DNA of 64,000 nt from Arthrobacter sp. TPD3018 (GCA_003075315.1 QDFQ01000001.1:1407998-1471997), one strand, 5' to 3'. Numbered from the stretch's first letter, positions 36,046 through 46,137 are shown. Notes: a model not told the origin generated them from the letters alone. A program made the numbers and translations.

Positions 36046-36873
36046 TCAGCGGCCGAGGAAGGTGAGCAGATCGTTGGTCAGCCGGTCGCCGTGCGTGGCG
36101 AACAGGCCGTGCGGCGCGCCGTCATATTCGACCAGCTGGCTGTCCGCGATCGCCTCCGCCGCCGCGCGGCCGGTAGCGTCGATCGGCACCGTCACGTCGG
36201 ACGTGCCGTGGATGATCAGCGTCGGCACGCGGAAGGCGCTGAGGTCGGGGCGGAAATCGGTGTGGCCGAACGCCTCGGCGCAGGCGAGCGTCGGCTTCAG
36301 CCCCGCCTGCATCGCGGTCGCCGTCGCCGCATCCAGCACCGCATCGCTCACCGGATGGCTGATCACGCCCACGCCGAAGAACTGCTTGAAGAAGGTGCTG
36401 CGGAAGAAGTGCGCCCGATCTTTCTGGATATTCTCGCCGATCTCGGCCAGATCCGCTTCGGCGACGCCGTTGGGATTGTCCTCGGTCTTCAGCATATAGG
36501 GGACGACCGATCCGACCAACGCGGCGGCGATCACGCCCTTGCCGCCGTGACGGCTCATGTAGCGCGCGATCTCGCCGCCGCCCATCGAGAAGCCGACCAG
36601 CATCGCCTCGCTGTCTGCGCCGGTCGCGGCCATCACATCGGCGAGATCGTCGGCGAGCGTGTCATAATCATAACCGCTCCACGGCTGGCCGGACCGTCCG
36701 AACCCGCGCCGGTCATAAGCGATCGCACGAAAGCCAGCATCGGCCAGCGCCATCATCTGCGGGTCCCAGCTGTCCGCCGACAGCGGCCAGCCATGGATCA
36801 GGATCACCGGACGGCCGGAGCCCCAGTCCTTGACGTAAATGTCGGTGCCGTCACGGGTTTTGATATAGGGCAT
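36046..36873 (-). CDS. Alpha/beta hydrolase, cofactor-free haloperoxidase-like
   Basis: 275 residues. Oxyanion HGWPLSAD, nucleophile elbow GFSMGGGE (Ser about 98), Asp in GTSDVTVP and His in GAPHGLF make a complete triad. N-terminal [17 protein letters not shown] matches non-heme chloroperoxidase/arylesterase annotations. Such enzymes are mostly esterases or perhydrolases in vivo. No signal peptide. ATG 36873 has AGAGGA upstream. Monocistronic, divergent from the DUF885 gene. Confidence 0.9.
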   Translation of the reverse strand: MPYIKTRDGTDIYVKDWGSGRPVILIHGWPLSADSWDPQMMALADAGFRAIAYDRRGFGRSGQPWSGYDYDTLADDLADVMAATGADSEAMLVGFSMGGGEIARYMSRHGGKGVIAAALVGSVVPYMLKTEDNPNGVAEADLAEIGENIQKDRAHFFRSTFFKQFFGVGVISHPVSDAVLDAATATAMQAGLKPTLACAEAFGHTDFRPDLSAFRVPTLIIHGTSDVTVPIDATGRAAAEAIADSQLVEYDGAPHGLFATHGDRLTNDLLTFLGR

Positions 36874-37069
36874 GGCGATCGTCCTCTTGGGTAATGCGCT
36901 GCCCCAACGAGGCGGATCATGAGGCCGTTCCGTAACCTGGATCACATTTCGGCCAGACCGTTCGCCAGGGGGTCGCATGTCTGCAATCCGGGGAAGGGGG
37001 TGGCGCCATCCGGTCCGGCCTGTCAGGATCGGCTGGGACAAGCGCCGGAACGGCGGAGTGGAGACGGAT

Positions 37070-38833
37070 ATGACGGTGAGGGTAACGGCATCCCTTTTGG
37101 CAATGGCGATCGCGGCGACGGTATCGGCCGGCTGTTCGCGCGGCGCGGCGCCTGCCGCCAATCAGGCTGCCACTGCGCCCACGCCGAAACCCGTCGCGAC
37201 CCCGAGCAACTGGGCGCGCTTTCGCGACGGTTTCATCGAAAGCTGGTTCCGGATCGATCCCGCGTTCGCGGTATATGAAGGCCGCCACGATTTCGACGGC
37301 CAGCTGCCCGACTGGAGCGCAGCCGGGCTGAAGCGCCAGTCCGAATTCCTCCACCAGACGATCGATCGCGCCAAGGCATTCGGCGACGCCGATCTGTCCC
37401 CCCAGGAACGGTTCGAACGCGATTATCTCGTACGCGTTGCGGAGGGCAAGCTGTTCTGGCTCGACGACGCCGACCAGCCGCACAGCAACCCGGCCTATTA
37501 TGTCGGCGGCGGCCTCGACCCCAACGTCTATATCGCGCGGCCCTATGCCGATGCGCCGACGCGGATGAAGGCGGTAATCGCCTTCCTGCAACGCGTGCCG
37601 GCGGCGGTCGGCAATATCCGCGCGAACCTGAAGACGCCGATGCCGCTGTCGTTCGTCGATTATGGCGTCGCCGGCTTCAACGGATTTGCAGATTATTACA
37701 GCGGTGACGCGGTCAAGGCCTTCGCCGACGTCAACGATCCCGCGCTGCAGGAGCAGCTCAAGACCGCCTCTGCCGCAGCGAGCGAGGCGATGCGCGGCCT
37801 CGGCACGTGGCTCGCTTCGCAACGCGGCAGCGCGACACAGGATTTCGCCCTCGGCGCCGATCGTTTCCAGCGGATGGTCCGCGCGACCGAGGGCGTCGAC
37901 GCCTCGCTCGATCAGCTCGAGGCAGCGGGCCGGGCCGACCTGAAGCGCAATCAGGACGCGCTCACCGCCGCCTGTGCGCTGTATGCCAAGGGCAAGACGA
38001 TACCGCAGTGCATCGACAAGATGAACGCGGACAAGGCGCCCGACGGTCCCGTCGCCGAGGCGCGTCGCCAGATCCCGACCTTGCGGGCCTTCGTGATTGC
38101 AAAGGACCTGGTCACCATCCCCGGCACCGAAGAGGCGAAGGTCGAGGAAAGCCCGCCCTATAACCGACAGAATTCGGCGTACATCGATCCCGCAGGGCCG
38201 TTCGAGAAGAACGTGCCATCGGTCTATTACATCTCACCGCCCGATCCCGCGTGGGACAAGAAGACGCAGGACGCGTTCGTTCCGGGGCGCAAGGACCTGC
38301 TGTTCACCTCGATCCATGAGGTGATGCCGGGCCACTTCCTCCAGTTCCTCCATTCGAACCGGGCCAAATCGCCAATCGGTCGCCTGTTCGTCGGCTACGC
38401 ATTTGCCGAAGGGTGGGCGCATTATGCCGAGGAAATGATGTGGGAAGCCGGCGTCGACAACGGCAAGCCCGAAACGCACATCGGCCAGCTCAGCAACGCG
38501 CTGCTGCGCGACTGTCGCTTCCTGTCCGCCATCGGCCTGCACGCACGCGGCATGACGCAGGCGCAGAGCCTCCAGATGTTCCGCGAGCAATGCTATCAGG
38601 ATGAAGGCAATGCGCGGCAACAGGCGGCGCGTGGCACTTACGACCCCGCGTATCTCAATTACACGATGGGCAAGCTGTTGATCCGCAAGCTCCGCGACGA
38701 CTGGACCGCCAGCCGCGGCGGGCGCAAGGCGTGGAAGGCGTTCCACGATCAGTTCCTCAGCTACGGCGGCCCGGCCATCCCGCTCGTCCGCCAGCAGATG
38801 ATGGGCGAGGACACGGCTCGGGCGGTGTTTTAA
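37070..38833 (+). CDS. DUF885 family lipoprotein, predicted zinc peptidase
   Basis: 587 residues. Signal with lipobox-like SAGC (about residue 24), then a helical protein with HEVMPGHFLQ around residue 425, the HExxxGH-type metal site of DUF885, and a downstream YAFAEGWAHYAEEM that supplies the conserved Glu. Function is inferred from family: exported oligopeptidase/carboxypeptidase. ATG 37070 follows GTGGAGACGGAT. Its 3' end was copied into the duplicated region downstream. Confidence 0.88.
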   Translation: MTVRVTASLLAMAIAATVSAGCSRGAAPAANQAATAPTPKPVATPSNWARFRDGFIESWFRIDPAFAVYEGRHDFDGQLPDWSAAGLKRQSEFLHQTIDRAKAFGDADLSPQERFERDYLVRVAEGKLFWLDDADQPHSNPAYYVGGGLDPNVYIARPYADAPTRMKAVIAFLQRVPAAVGNIRANLKTPMPLSFVDYGVAGFNGFADYYSGDAVKAFADVNDPALQEQLKTASAAASEAMRGLGTWLASQRGSATQDFALGADRFQRMVRATEGVDASLDQLEAAGRADLKRNQDALTAACALYAKGKTIPQCIDKMNADKAPDGPVAEARRQIPTLRAFVIAKDLVTIPGTEEAKVEESPPYNRQNSAYIDPAGPFEKNVPSVYYISPPDPAWDKKTQDAFVPGRKDLLFTSIHEVMPGHFLQFLHSNRAKSPIGRLFVGYAFAEGWAHYAEEMMWEAGVDNGKPETHIGQLSNALLRDCRFLSAIGLHARGMTQAQSLQMFREQCYQDEGNARQQAARGTYDPAYLNYTMGKLLIRKLRDDWTASRGGRKAWKAFHDQFLSYGGPAIPLVRQQMMGEDTARAVF

Positions 38834-38846
38834 TACCGCCTCACCC

Positions 38847-38928
38847 GTCACCCCGGGCTTGACCCGGGGTCCCGCTTTTATACCCGCTGCGCGTCAGAAG
38901 CTGGACCCCGGGTTAAGCCCGGGGTGAC
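38847..38928. repeat. Large inverted repeat, 26-bp arms
   Basis: Arms at 38847-38872 and 38903-38928 are reverse complements with one mismatch, built on CCCCGGGCTTGACCCGGGG. The 30-bp spacer makes a long hairpin just after the DUF885 stop. This sequence style is a frequent intergenic repeat in alphaproteobacteria and may act as a terminator. Confidence 0.85.
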
Positions 38929-38948
38929 GGAGTGTGGTTGGATGCCCC

Positions 38949-39070
38949 ACCGCGACACCTGCGTGCCCAGCCGCTCATCCTCGGCCTCGTCGCTCCACAG
39001 ACTGGGGATCGATGGCCGCAGTTGAGCGAGGCTGCACAGGCCACCACCAGCGCCAGCCCGGCGCGGCAGT
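38949..39070 (-). pseudogene. Remnant of the MFS transporter 3' end (duplicated)
   Basis: Read on the minus strand this encodes GLCSLAQLRPSIPSLW then SDEAEDERLGTQVSR, nearly matching the last about 30 residues of the intact MFS protein at 39250-40671 (GLCSLARLRPSI, SDEAEDEQPGTQVSR). The stop after the final Arg has mutated from TAG to TGG. No start or upstream part is present. Confidence 0.85.
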
Positions 39071-39072
39071 CG

Positions 39073-39133
39073 AAAGGCGTGGAAGGCATTCCACGGGCCA
39101 TTCCTCACATGCAGCGGCCCGGGCGGTGTTGTG
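39073..39133 (+). pseudogene. Remnant of the DUF885 gene 3' end (duplicated)
   Basis: The plus strand encodes KAWKAFHGPFLT, matching KAWKAFHDQFLS near the end of the DUF885 protein, then CGGGCGGTGTT as at the end of that gene. The intervening 40 or so bases have been deleted or diverged. It is followed by a second copy of the intergenic repeat. Confidence 0.8.
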
Positions 39134-39146
39134 ATCGTACCTTCCC

Positions 39147-39229
39147 GTCACCCCGGGCTTGACCCGGGGTCCCGCTTCTCGCGCGGATCAGGTAGTGAAG
39201 CGGGCCCCCGGCTCTTCGGCCGGGGTGAC
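39147..39229. repeat. Second copy of the large inverted repeat (degenerate right arm)
   Basis: Left arm 39147-39172 is identical to that at 38847-38872, exactly 300 bp away. The right arm (39202-39229) has drifted to a shorter CCCCCGGCTCTTCGGCCGGGG hairpin. It lies between the MFS stop and the remnants. Confidence 0.85.
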
Positions 39230-39249
39230 GGAATGCGGTCGGATATCGC

Positions 39250-40671
39250 CTACCGCGACACTTGCGTGCCCGGCTGCTCATCTTCCGCCTCGTCGCTGCG
39301 CGGATTGCGGATCGACGGGCGCAGTCGGGCAAGGCTGCACAGGCCGGCCACAAGCGCCAGCCCCGCAGCGACCAACGGCGGGGTCGACGTCGCACCCACG
39401 CCCATCGCCAGCAGCGCCGCGACCAACGTTGCCCCGGTCGTCTGCCCGACCAGTCGCACCGTGCCGACCAGCCCGCCTGCCGCCGCCGCCCGCTCGCGCG
39501 GGGCGGAACCGATGATCAGGCGCGCATTGGGCGGCAGGAACAGCCCGAACCCCGATCCGCACAGCGCCATCCGCCACGCGATATCGATATAGGTCGCATC
39601 CGCCGGCAGCAGCGCGATCAGCGTCAGCGCGACGATCGATACCGCCATGCCGATGCCGCCGAGCAGCCCCGCGGGCACGCGGTCGGACAGCCAGCCCGCC
39701 AGCGGCGCGACGATCATGTTGGTCAGCGGCCACGGCGCGATCGCCGCGCCTACCGCTGCGGCGCTCCAGCCATAGCCGTGCGTCAGGCGGAACGGCGTCG
39801 ACAGCAGCAGCGTCATCGAAGCGGTGAAAGCGGTATAGGCCCCGATCGCCGAGAGCGCGATCACGGGCTTCGCCAGCAGATCGACCGGCAGGATCGGCTT
39901 GGCTTCGCCACGCTCGCGACGGATGAACACCCAGCCGATCGCGGCGCCCACCGCGACGATCGCGGCGGACACGACCGGGCTGTCGCCGTGCACCGCACTC
40001 TCCGCGCCGGAAATGCAGAGGCCGATCATGCTGGCACACATCACCGCGCCGAGCACGTCGAACGGTTCCTTGCGCGGCTGCGGCGCCGGCAATGCACGGC
40101 CGAGAACGAGGCTGATGATCGCGAAGGGCACAGCGCTCGCGAATACCCATGGCCAAGGCGCGATCCCGAGCACCAGCCCGCCCAATGTGGGCGCCAGCGC
40201 GGCTGAGCTCGACACGACGACCGAATTGATGCCGAGGCCCCGGCCGAGCTGCGACGAGGGATAGATCGACCGGATCAACGCCGACGACACGCTCAACGCC
40301 GCCGCCGCACCCAAAGCCTGCGCCGCCCGCACCACCAGCAGGAACGGCAGGCTCTTGGCGAAGAAGCACAGGACCGTCGCCACGGTGAACAGCAGTTGCC
40401 CGAACTGATAGGTCCGCTTCAGCCCGAACCGGTCGCCAAGGCCGGCGAAGGGCAGGATCATCATCGCAAGGATCAGCTGGTAGACGGTGACGACCGACAC
40501 CACCGCACTGCTGCCGACGTGCAGGTCCGTCGCGATCGTCGGCAGCGCGACCGTGGCGATGCCGCCATCGATGATCGTCAGCGCGGTGCCGGCCGAGACC
40601 GCGCCGATTGCCACGAAGCGGCGGGGCAGGGGCAGACCATCGCCGCTTTCGCGCTCACCCGCCTTGCCCAT
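39250..40671 (-). CDS. MFS transporter, DHA2-like drug efflux family
   Basis: 473 residues with 12-14 predicted helices. TM1 region LTIIDGGIATVALPTIATDL and loop motif GDRFGLKRTYQFGQLLF match the DHA2/quinolone-type exporters. A second half begins after a cytoplasmic loop (RRERGEAKPILPVDLL). ATG 40671 is the best start; longer forms would run into the divergent peptidase gene. Substrate unknown. No adaptor or outer-membrane gene is nearby, so export only to the periplasm is expected. Confidence 0.9.
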   Translation of the reverse strand: MGKAGERESGDGLPLPRRFVAIGAVSAGTALTIIDGGIATVALPTIATDLHVGSSAVVSVVTVYQLILAMMILPFAGLGDRFGLKRTYQFGQLLFTVATVLCFFAKSLPFLLVVRAAQALGAAAALSVSSALIRSIYPSSQLGRGLGINSVVVSSSAALAPTLGGLVLGIAPWPWVFASAVPFAIISLVLGRALPAPQPRKEPFDVLGAVMCASMIGLCISGAESAVHGDSPVVSAAIVAVGAAIGWVFIRRERGEAKPILPVDLLAKPVIALSAIGAYTAFTASMTLLLSTPFRLTHGYGWSAAAVGAAIAPWPLTNMIVAPLAGWLSDRVPAGLLGGIGMAVSIVALTLIALLPADATYIDIAWRMALCGSGFGLFLPPNARLIIGSAPRERAAAAGGLVGTVRLVGQTTGATLVAALLAMGVGATSTPPLVAAGLALVAGLCSLARLRPSIRNPRSDEAEDEQPGTQVSR

Positions 40672-40735
40672 GGCGTCGTTGCCCGGCACAACCGGTTCAT
40701 CGCTGCCCGTAGCACCCCTGGGAGATTCCACCCCG

Positions 40736-42844
40736 ATGATCGTCCGCACGCTGCTGATCGCCTCCACCATGCTTGCCGCGACCTCCGCCTTCGCGCAGAG
40801 CACGCCCGTGACCGATACCGATCCCTATATCTGGCTGGAAGACAAGGACGGCGCCAAGCCGCTCGCCTGGGTCGAGGCCGAAAACGCCCGCACGCTGCCC
40901 CGGTTGCAGAGCGATCCGCGCTACAAGGGCTTTTACGCCGACGCGCTGGCGATCGCCTCCGCCAAGGATCGCATCCCGATGCCGAACCAGCTGTTCGGCC
41001 GCATCTATAATTTCTGGCGCGACGCCGATCACCCGCAGGGTATCTGGCGCTGGACGAGCGAAGCGGATTACGCCTCGCCCCAGCCCAATTGGACCACCGC
41101 GCTCGACCTCGACGCCTTGTCCAAGGCCGAGGGCAAGAAGTGGGTGTGGAAGGGCGCAAGCTGCCTCCATCCCGAAGAGCGCCTCTGTCTCGTCGCGCTG
41201 TCCGAAGGCGGCGAGGACGCGATCAGCTATCGCGAATTCGATTTGATGACCGGGCAGTTCGTCCAGGGCGGCTTTGCGTTGCCCAAGTCGAAGCAGGGCG
41301 CGAGCTGGCTCGACAAGGATACGCTGCTCGTCAGCCGCGACTGGGGCGCCGGTACGATGACCGGGTCGAGCTATCCCTTCGTCGTCAAGATGGTGAAACG
41401 CGGCCAGCCGCTGGATGCCGCCAAGGAAATCTTCCGCGGCGCGCCGACCGATCAGCTCGGCACCTATGCCGGCGTGCTGACCGACGGGCAGGGCCACCGC
41501 CTGGTCACGATCGAACGCCGCACCACTTTCTTCGGTGGCGAGACGCATGTCTGGACGCCGCAGGGCACTAAGAAGCTCGACATCCCGGCGCGCACCTTCC
41601 CCGCCGGCATGGTCGCAGGGCAGGTGCTGTTCCAGACCAGCGATCCCTGGGGCGCCGTGGCCGCCGGCTCGGTCGCCTCAGCCCCGCTCGCCATGGTGGA
41701 AAGCGGCCGGGTGACGCCGACGGTTCTGTTCGCGCCCAATCCACGCCAATCGGTGGACGAGGTCGTGACGACCAAGGACCATGTCGTCCTGATCTACAAC
41801 GACAACGTCCGCGGGCGTGCGGCGATCTACACGCCGGGCAAGGCCGGTTGGACCGCGCGGCCGATCGCGTTGCCTGACAACGTCTCGCTCGGCGTCGCCA
41901 GTGCCGACGATCGCAGCGACCACGGCTATATGACCGTCACCGGCTTCCTCACGCCGACGACGCTGCTGCCGCTCGATGCCGCGACGGCGAGCGTCGGCAA
42001 GCCGGTCAAGACGTTGCCGCCCAAGTTCGATTCGGCGGGTCTCGTGGTCGAGCAGCATGAGGCGACCTCGACCGACGGCACCAAGGTCCCGTATTTCATC
42101 GTCCACCATAAGGACATTGCGCTCAACGGCAGCACGCCGACGATCATGACGGCCTATGGCGGGTTCGAGCTGCCGATGCTGCCCGCCTATTCGGCGATCA
42201 CCGGCAAGCTGTGGCTGGAGCGCGGCGGCTCCTACGTGCTCGCGAACATCCGCGGCGGCGGCGAGTTCGGCCCGGCGTGGCACGATGCCGGCCGCAAGAC
42301 CAAGCGCCAGATCATCTACGACGACTTCGCCAGCGTCGCGAAGGACCTGTTCGCAAGGCGGCTCACCAGCCCGCAAAAACTCGGCATTTACGGCGGTTCT
42401 AATGGCGGCCTGCTGATGGGTGTCGAATTCAACCAGCACCCCGACCTCTGGAAAGCCGTGACCATCCAGGTCCCGCTGCTCGACATGATGCGCTACGAAC
42501 AGATCGAGGCGGGCAAGTCGTGGGTCGATGAATATGGAGCGGTCGACGTGCCGGCGGAAAAGGCGTTCCTGCGCACCATCTCGCCTTACCAGAACATCAA
42601 GAAGGGCGTGGCTTACCCCGAACCCTATATCTGGACGACGACCAAGGACGACCGTGTCGGTCCGCAGCATGCGCGCAAATTCGCCGCGCGCCTAAAGGAA
42701 TACGGCCTGCCGTATCTGTTCTACGAGGACACCGCCGGCGGCCATTCGGGCGATGCCGACATCGAACAGGGCGCGCGCCTGCAGGCGCTGCAGATGACCT
42801 ATTTCGCGCAGAAGCTGATGGGTCCGGCGCAGCCAGCACAGTAA
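40736..42844 (+). CDS. Prolyl oligopeptidase family serine peptidase (S9A), exported
   Basis: 702 residues. Signal peptide (ASTMLAATSAFAQ), N-terminal TDPYIWLEDKDG, beta-propeller about 70-420, then the hydrolase domain with Ser555 in YGGSNGGLLMG, Asp638 in TKDDRVGPQHA and His670 in GGHSGDAD. Cleaves short Pro-containing peptides in the periplasm, by family. ATG 40736; GGGAG lies upstream though a little distant. Divergent from the MFS gene with a 64-bp gap. Confidence 0.93.
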   Translation: MIVRTLLIASTMLAATSAFAQSTPVTDTDPYIWLEDKDGAKPLAWVEAENARTLPRLQSDPRYKGFYADALAIASAKDRIPMPNQLFGRIYNFWRDADHPQGIWRWTSEADYASPQPNWTTALDLDALSKAEGKKWVWKGASCLHPEERLCLVALSEGGEDAISYREFDLMTGQFVQGGFALPKSKQGASWLDKDTLLVSRDWGAGTMTGSSYPFVVKMVKRGQPLDAAKEIFRGAPTDQLGTYAGVLTDGQGHRLVTIERRTTFFGGETHVWTPQGTKKLDIPARTFPAGMVAGQVLFQTSDPWGAVAAGSVASAPLAMVESGRVTPTVLFAPNPRQSVDEVVTTKDHVVLIYNDNVRGRAAIYTPGKAGWTARPIALPDNVSLGVASADDRSDHGYMTVTGFLTPTTLLPLDAATASVGKPVKTLPPKFDSAGLVVEQHEATSTDGTKVPYFIVHHKDIALNGSTPTIMTAYGGFELPMLPAYSAITGKLWLERGGSYVLANIRGGGEFGPAWHDAGRKTKRQIIYDDFASVAKDLFARRLTSPQKLGIYGGSNGGLLMGVEFNQHPDLWKAVTIQVPLLDMMRYEQIEAGKSWVDEYGAVDVPAEKAFLRTISPYQNIKKGVAYPEPYIWTTTKDDRVGPQHARKFAARLKEYGLPYLFYEDTAGGHSGDADIEQGARLQALQMTYFAQKLMGPAQPAQ

Positions 42845-42854
42845 TCGCCATCGC

Positions 42855-42876
42855 CTCCCCGGTTTCGGCCGGGGAG
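42855..42876 (+). terminator. Hairpin after the prolyl oligopeptidase gene
   Basis: CTCCCCGG and CCGGGGAG form a perfect 8-bp stem around a TTTCGG loop, 10 bases after the stop codon. There is no U tract, so it is a hairpin terminator candidate rather than a certain intrinsic terminator. The rest of the gap to 43076 shows nothing recognisable. Confidence 0.55.
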
Positions 42877-43076
42877 CCTTGGCGGAGGAATGTTTGTAGA
42901 GGACGAGCCGCCCACGCGCTCGTCTACATACACCCGCGTACTGTAATTACTCTCCCTTCAAATCGCTCCGATCCCCACGCACCGGACTGTCGGTGGGACG
43001 GCGCAGCTTACAGGTTGAATGCAGTGTGACAATCGACCCGATTGATCGGCACCGGCAGCGAAATGTGCCGTCGGGC

Positions 43077-43724
43077 TCAGGTGCGGTCTTTTGCCTGAGC
43101 GGAACCGTTCAACAGTTCCTCTATCGTCCCGTTCGGTGCGGCCCGGTCCAGCAGAGACGCGAGCAGGTCGACCGATTCCATCATCGCTTCCGGATCGTCG
43201 ATGAACTCGCGGCCCAGTGACATGCCGCGCATTGCCCAGACCACGAGGCGAATCGCCGAATTGTCGGCGACGTTGGTGCCCAGACGCTCCCGGAACGCCT
43301 TGGCTGCAAGTTCCTCGATCGCCGTCTGCACCGGCTTGATGAGCGCGGCGAGCTCGGGATCGCTGCGCGACGCGACGAAGATTTCAAGCACCGCAATGCC
43401 CGAAGGACGCGACAGCACGTCCCATGAGATGCGCGGCCAGTCGGAAACGCGCGAGCCAATCTGCCGTTCGCGTTGTAATTCGCGATATGCGAGCACTTCT
43501 TCGTCGAAGACCCAGCGCACCACCTCGGCGATGAAGGCAGCGCGTGAGGCGAAGTGATGTGTGATTGCGCCCCGGCTGACCCCGGCCTCGTCGGCAATGA
43601 CCGCGTTGCTGGCGCGGGTGTAGCCCAGCTGGCTGATCGCCCGCACTGCCGCTTCGAACAGCGCCGCGCGCGTATCGGCTGTACGCTGCTCCTGCGTTCG
43701 CCGCTGCACCTTCGTCCCGCTCAT
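43077..43724 (-). CDS. TetR-family transcriptional regulator
   Basis: 215 residues. Helix-turn-helix at about 15-65 with AAVRAISQLGYTRASNAVIA and DEAGVSRGAITHHFASRAAF; ligand domain C-terminal. ATG 43724 has GGGAGCGAGG upstream. Lies 64 bp downstream of the TonB-dependent receptor on the same strand, and probably controls the receptor and the divergent GH3 operon. Confidence 0.92.
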   Translation of the reverse strand: MSGTKVQRRTQEQRTADTRAALFEAAVRAISQLGYTRASNAVIADEAGVSRGAITHHFASRAAFIAEVVRWVFDEEVLAYRELQRERQIGSRVSDWPRISWDVLSRPSGIAVLEIFVASRSDPELAALIKPVQTAIEELAAKAFRERLGTNVADNSAIRLVVWAMRGMSLGREFIDDPEAMMESVDLLASLLDRAAPNGTIEELLNGSAQAKDRT

Positions 43725-43788
43725 CCTCGCTCCCTCGACATGCTGCGAGCATGCGCGCGGCCGGATGCGCGAGACAAGGCCGTATCGA

Positions 43789-46137
43789 TCAAAAGCGCCA
43801 CTCGAATGCACCGCCGATACGACGGAAGGCGTTGTCGGGCAGCGTCTGGACATATTGGCCGACCGAGAAGTTGCCCGGGAAGATCGCGGCGGCATAGCGC
43901 TTGTCGAACAGGTTGCGCACGAACACGCTAAAGCGGGCATGATCGCCGATGTCACCGATGCCGATCGTCCCGTTGACCACCGAATAACCCGGCTGGATCG
44001 TGTTGGGATCGTTGATCGCGTAATAGAAGCGGCTACGATAGCGCCAGTCGGCGGTCACGAAGACCTTGAGGTCGTTGCCGATCGGCTGGTCGATGCTGGC
44101 GGCAAGGCTGGTGGTCCATTTCGACGCTCCGACCAGCGGCGTGCCCGCCGCATTGAAGCTTGGCCCGGGGAGCGAACAGCCCTGCGCCGCGGTCTGCCCA
44201 TAGTAACAGGCGACGTTGTAATTGCCGTAGGTCGCGTCGAGGTAGGTGACGCCGCCGTTGAGCGTGATGCCGCGGGCGGGGCGGAGGATTGCCTCTGCCT
44301 CGACGCCGCGGGTCTTGAGCGCGCTCGCGTTGCCGGTGCGGAACGAGCCGAGGCCGCCGTTGAGTGACGGATCGAACACCTGCGCCTGGAAATCGCGGAA
44401 ATTGTTGATGAAGCCCGCGACGTTGAGGCTGAGCTTGCGATCGAAAACGTCGAACTTCGCGCCGACTTCATAGGCATCGACCGTTTCGGGGTCGACAGCG
44501 AAGGCGACGCCCGCGGCCGAGCTGATCGCCGGCCCCTTATAGCCGCGTGTGTAGGTCGCGTAGAGGTTGGCGGTCGGCGTCACCGCATATTCGATCCCCG
44601 CGCGCCCCGAGAAACCATTGGCCTTCCGGCCCGACACGATCGGTGCGGCGAGCGCTCCGATGCAGCGTTGCCCGCCGCTGAGCAGGAAGGTGACGAGGTT
44701 GCAGACCCCTTGCACCGCGGTGACGGTGGTCGTCGACGCAATCTCGTCGCGGGTATAGCGGCCACCAGCAATCAGGCGCAGCTGCGGCGTCAGGTTGAAG
44801 GTCAATTGCGCGAAGGCGGCATAGCTTTTGGTCGTATAATCGAAGTTCGACTGCCCGTTGACGGGGGACAGGCGGACCGGTGTGCTGGCGGGGAAGATGC
44901 CGAACGTGCCCGCCTGCAGGATCTGCGCATCGATATGCTGGCGGAAGAAATAGAGACCGGCGGTATAGTCGATCGCGCCCCGCTCAGCATTGGCGATGCG
45001 CAGCTCTTCGGACAATTGATAGGATTGCGAGTTGGCGATGTTGGTGTCGAAGAACGGCACCGGCGTCTGGTCGACGTCGTTGTTCGCGCGCGCCTCGAGG
45101 TTGCGATAGGCGGTCACGGATGTAATTGCGACCGGACCCGCATCGTAGTTAACCGCGAGCTGCGCGCCGAAGCTCTTTTCGTCGCGCACGACGTTGGTGC
45201 TGCCGATCGCGGTCTTGTTGTTGGTGGGGGATGCGACGACGCCCAGCGCGGTGTTCTGCGCGAACACGAAATTGGCGGGCGCCAGCGGACGGAAAGCGGC
45301 GGGGATAGGCGTCGGATCGTTGCCGCCGAACTGGCGGATCGTCGAATAGGCCTCGATCCCGCTGTTGTTCTGATTGTCGACGATCGCATACAGGCTGAGG
45401 CGATCCGTCGGCTTCCACAGCAATTTGCCCGTGCCGAACCAGCGCCGCACGGGATCGAGCCGGCCGGGGCCAACCAGCTGCGTCGACGGTTTCTGATACT
45501 GATAGCCGCCGACGACGCGGAGTGCCGCGGTATCGCCGATGGGCACGTTGACCACCGCCTGCGACTGGACCTGATCGCGGCTGCCGGCCTGCACCCGGCC
45601 GCTGCTGCTCCAGGTGCCGAGCTCGGGCCGGGCTGTGGTGATCGAGATCAGGCCGGCGGTGGTGTTCTTGCCGAAGAGCAGCCCCTGCGGGCCACGCAGC
45701 ACCTCGACGCGCTCGACGTCCGCCAGCGAGTTGAGCGGTACGTAGCGGGGCAACGTAATGTTGACGTCGTCGACGGCGATGCCGACCGCGGATTCGATGC
45801 CGTAATCGAACGAATTGGTGCCGACACCGCGGATGGCGAAATTGGGCACGCCAGGGGTGGCGGTGAAGTTCAGGCTGGGCGCGCGCTGCGTGATGTCGGC
45901 CAGCTGATTCGCGCCGGTTTCGCGCAGCGACTGGCCGTTCACCACCGTGATCGCGATCGGCACGTCCCGCAGGTTTTCGGTACGGCGCTGCGCCGTCACC
46001 ACGATGTCGCCGTCTGCCGAGGTCGCATCGGCCCCTTGCGTGGCGGCCTGGGATTCGGGCGGGGGCGTCGTTTGCGCCTGCGCGCCGCCGGCCCATGCCA
46101 GCACGCTCGTACCCATCAGCAATGCCAATCCACGCAT
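43789..46137 (-). CDS. TonB-dependent receptor (glycan-cluster type)
   Basis: 782 residues. Signal peptide ending in GGAQAQ, Pro/Ala linker, plug starting DIVVTAQRRTENLRDVPIA, with the landmarks VERVEVLRGPQGLLFGKNT and GLISITTARP. The barrel ends in a Phe-terminated strand (GGAFEWRF), as needed for BAM-mediated assembly. ATG 46137 has GTGAGGA upstream. It belongs to the large sphingomonad receptor group for organic ligands; the divergent GH3 and esterases suggest a plant oligosaccharide or glycoside. Confidence 0.95.
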   Translation of the reverse strand: MRGLALLMGTSVLAWAGGAQAQTTPPPESQAATQGADATSADGDIVVTAQRRTENLRDVPIAITVVNGQSLRETGANQLADITQRAPSLNFTATPGVPNFAIRGVGTNSFDYGIESAVGIAVDDVNITLPRYVPLNSLADVERVEVLRGPQGLLFGKNTTAGLISITTARPELGTWSSSGRVQAGSRDQVQSQAVVNVPIGDTAALRVVGGYQYQKPSTQLVGPGRLDPVRRWFGTGKLLWKPTDRLSLYAIVDNQNNSGIEAYSTIRQFGGNDPTPIPAAFRPLAPANFVFAQNTALGVVASPTNNKTAIGSTNVVRDEKSFGAQLAVNYDAGPVAITSVTAYRNLEARANNDVDQTPVPFFDTNIANSQSYQLSEELRIANAERGAIDYTAGLYFFRQHIDAQILQAGTFGIFPASTPVRLSPVNGQSNFDYTTKSYAAFAQLTFNLTPQLRLIAGGRYTRDEIASTTTVTAVQGVCNLVTFLLSGGQRCIGALAAPIVSGRKANGFSGRAGIEYAVTPTANLYATYTRGYKGPAISSAAGVAFAVDPETVDAYEVGAKFDVFDRKLSLNVAGFINNFRDFQAQVFDPSLNGGLGSFRTGNASALKTRGVEAEAILRPARGITLNGGVTYLDATYGNYNVACYYGQTAAQGCSLPGPSFNAAGTPLVGASKWTTSLAASIDQPIGNDLKVFVTADWRYRSRFYYAINDPNTIQPGYSVVNGTIGIGDIGDHARFSVFVRNLFDKRYAAAIFPGNFSVGQYVQTLPDNAFRRIGGAFEWRF

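Noticed and set aside
38847..39229. Repeats that might suggest a CRISPR array
   Set aside because: Only two copies, each itself a long inverted repeat, with gene remnants rather than unique spacers; no cas genes nearby.
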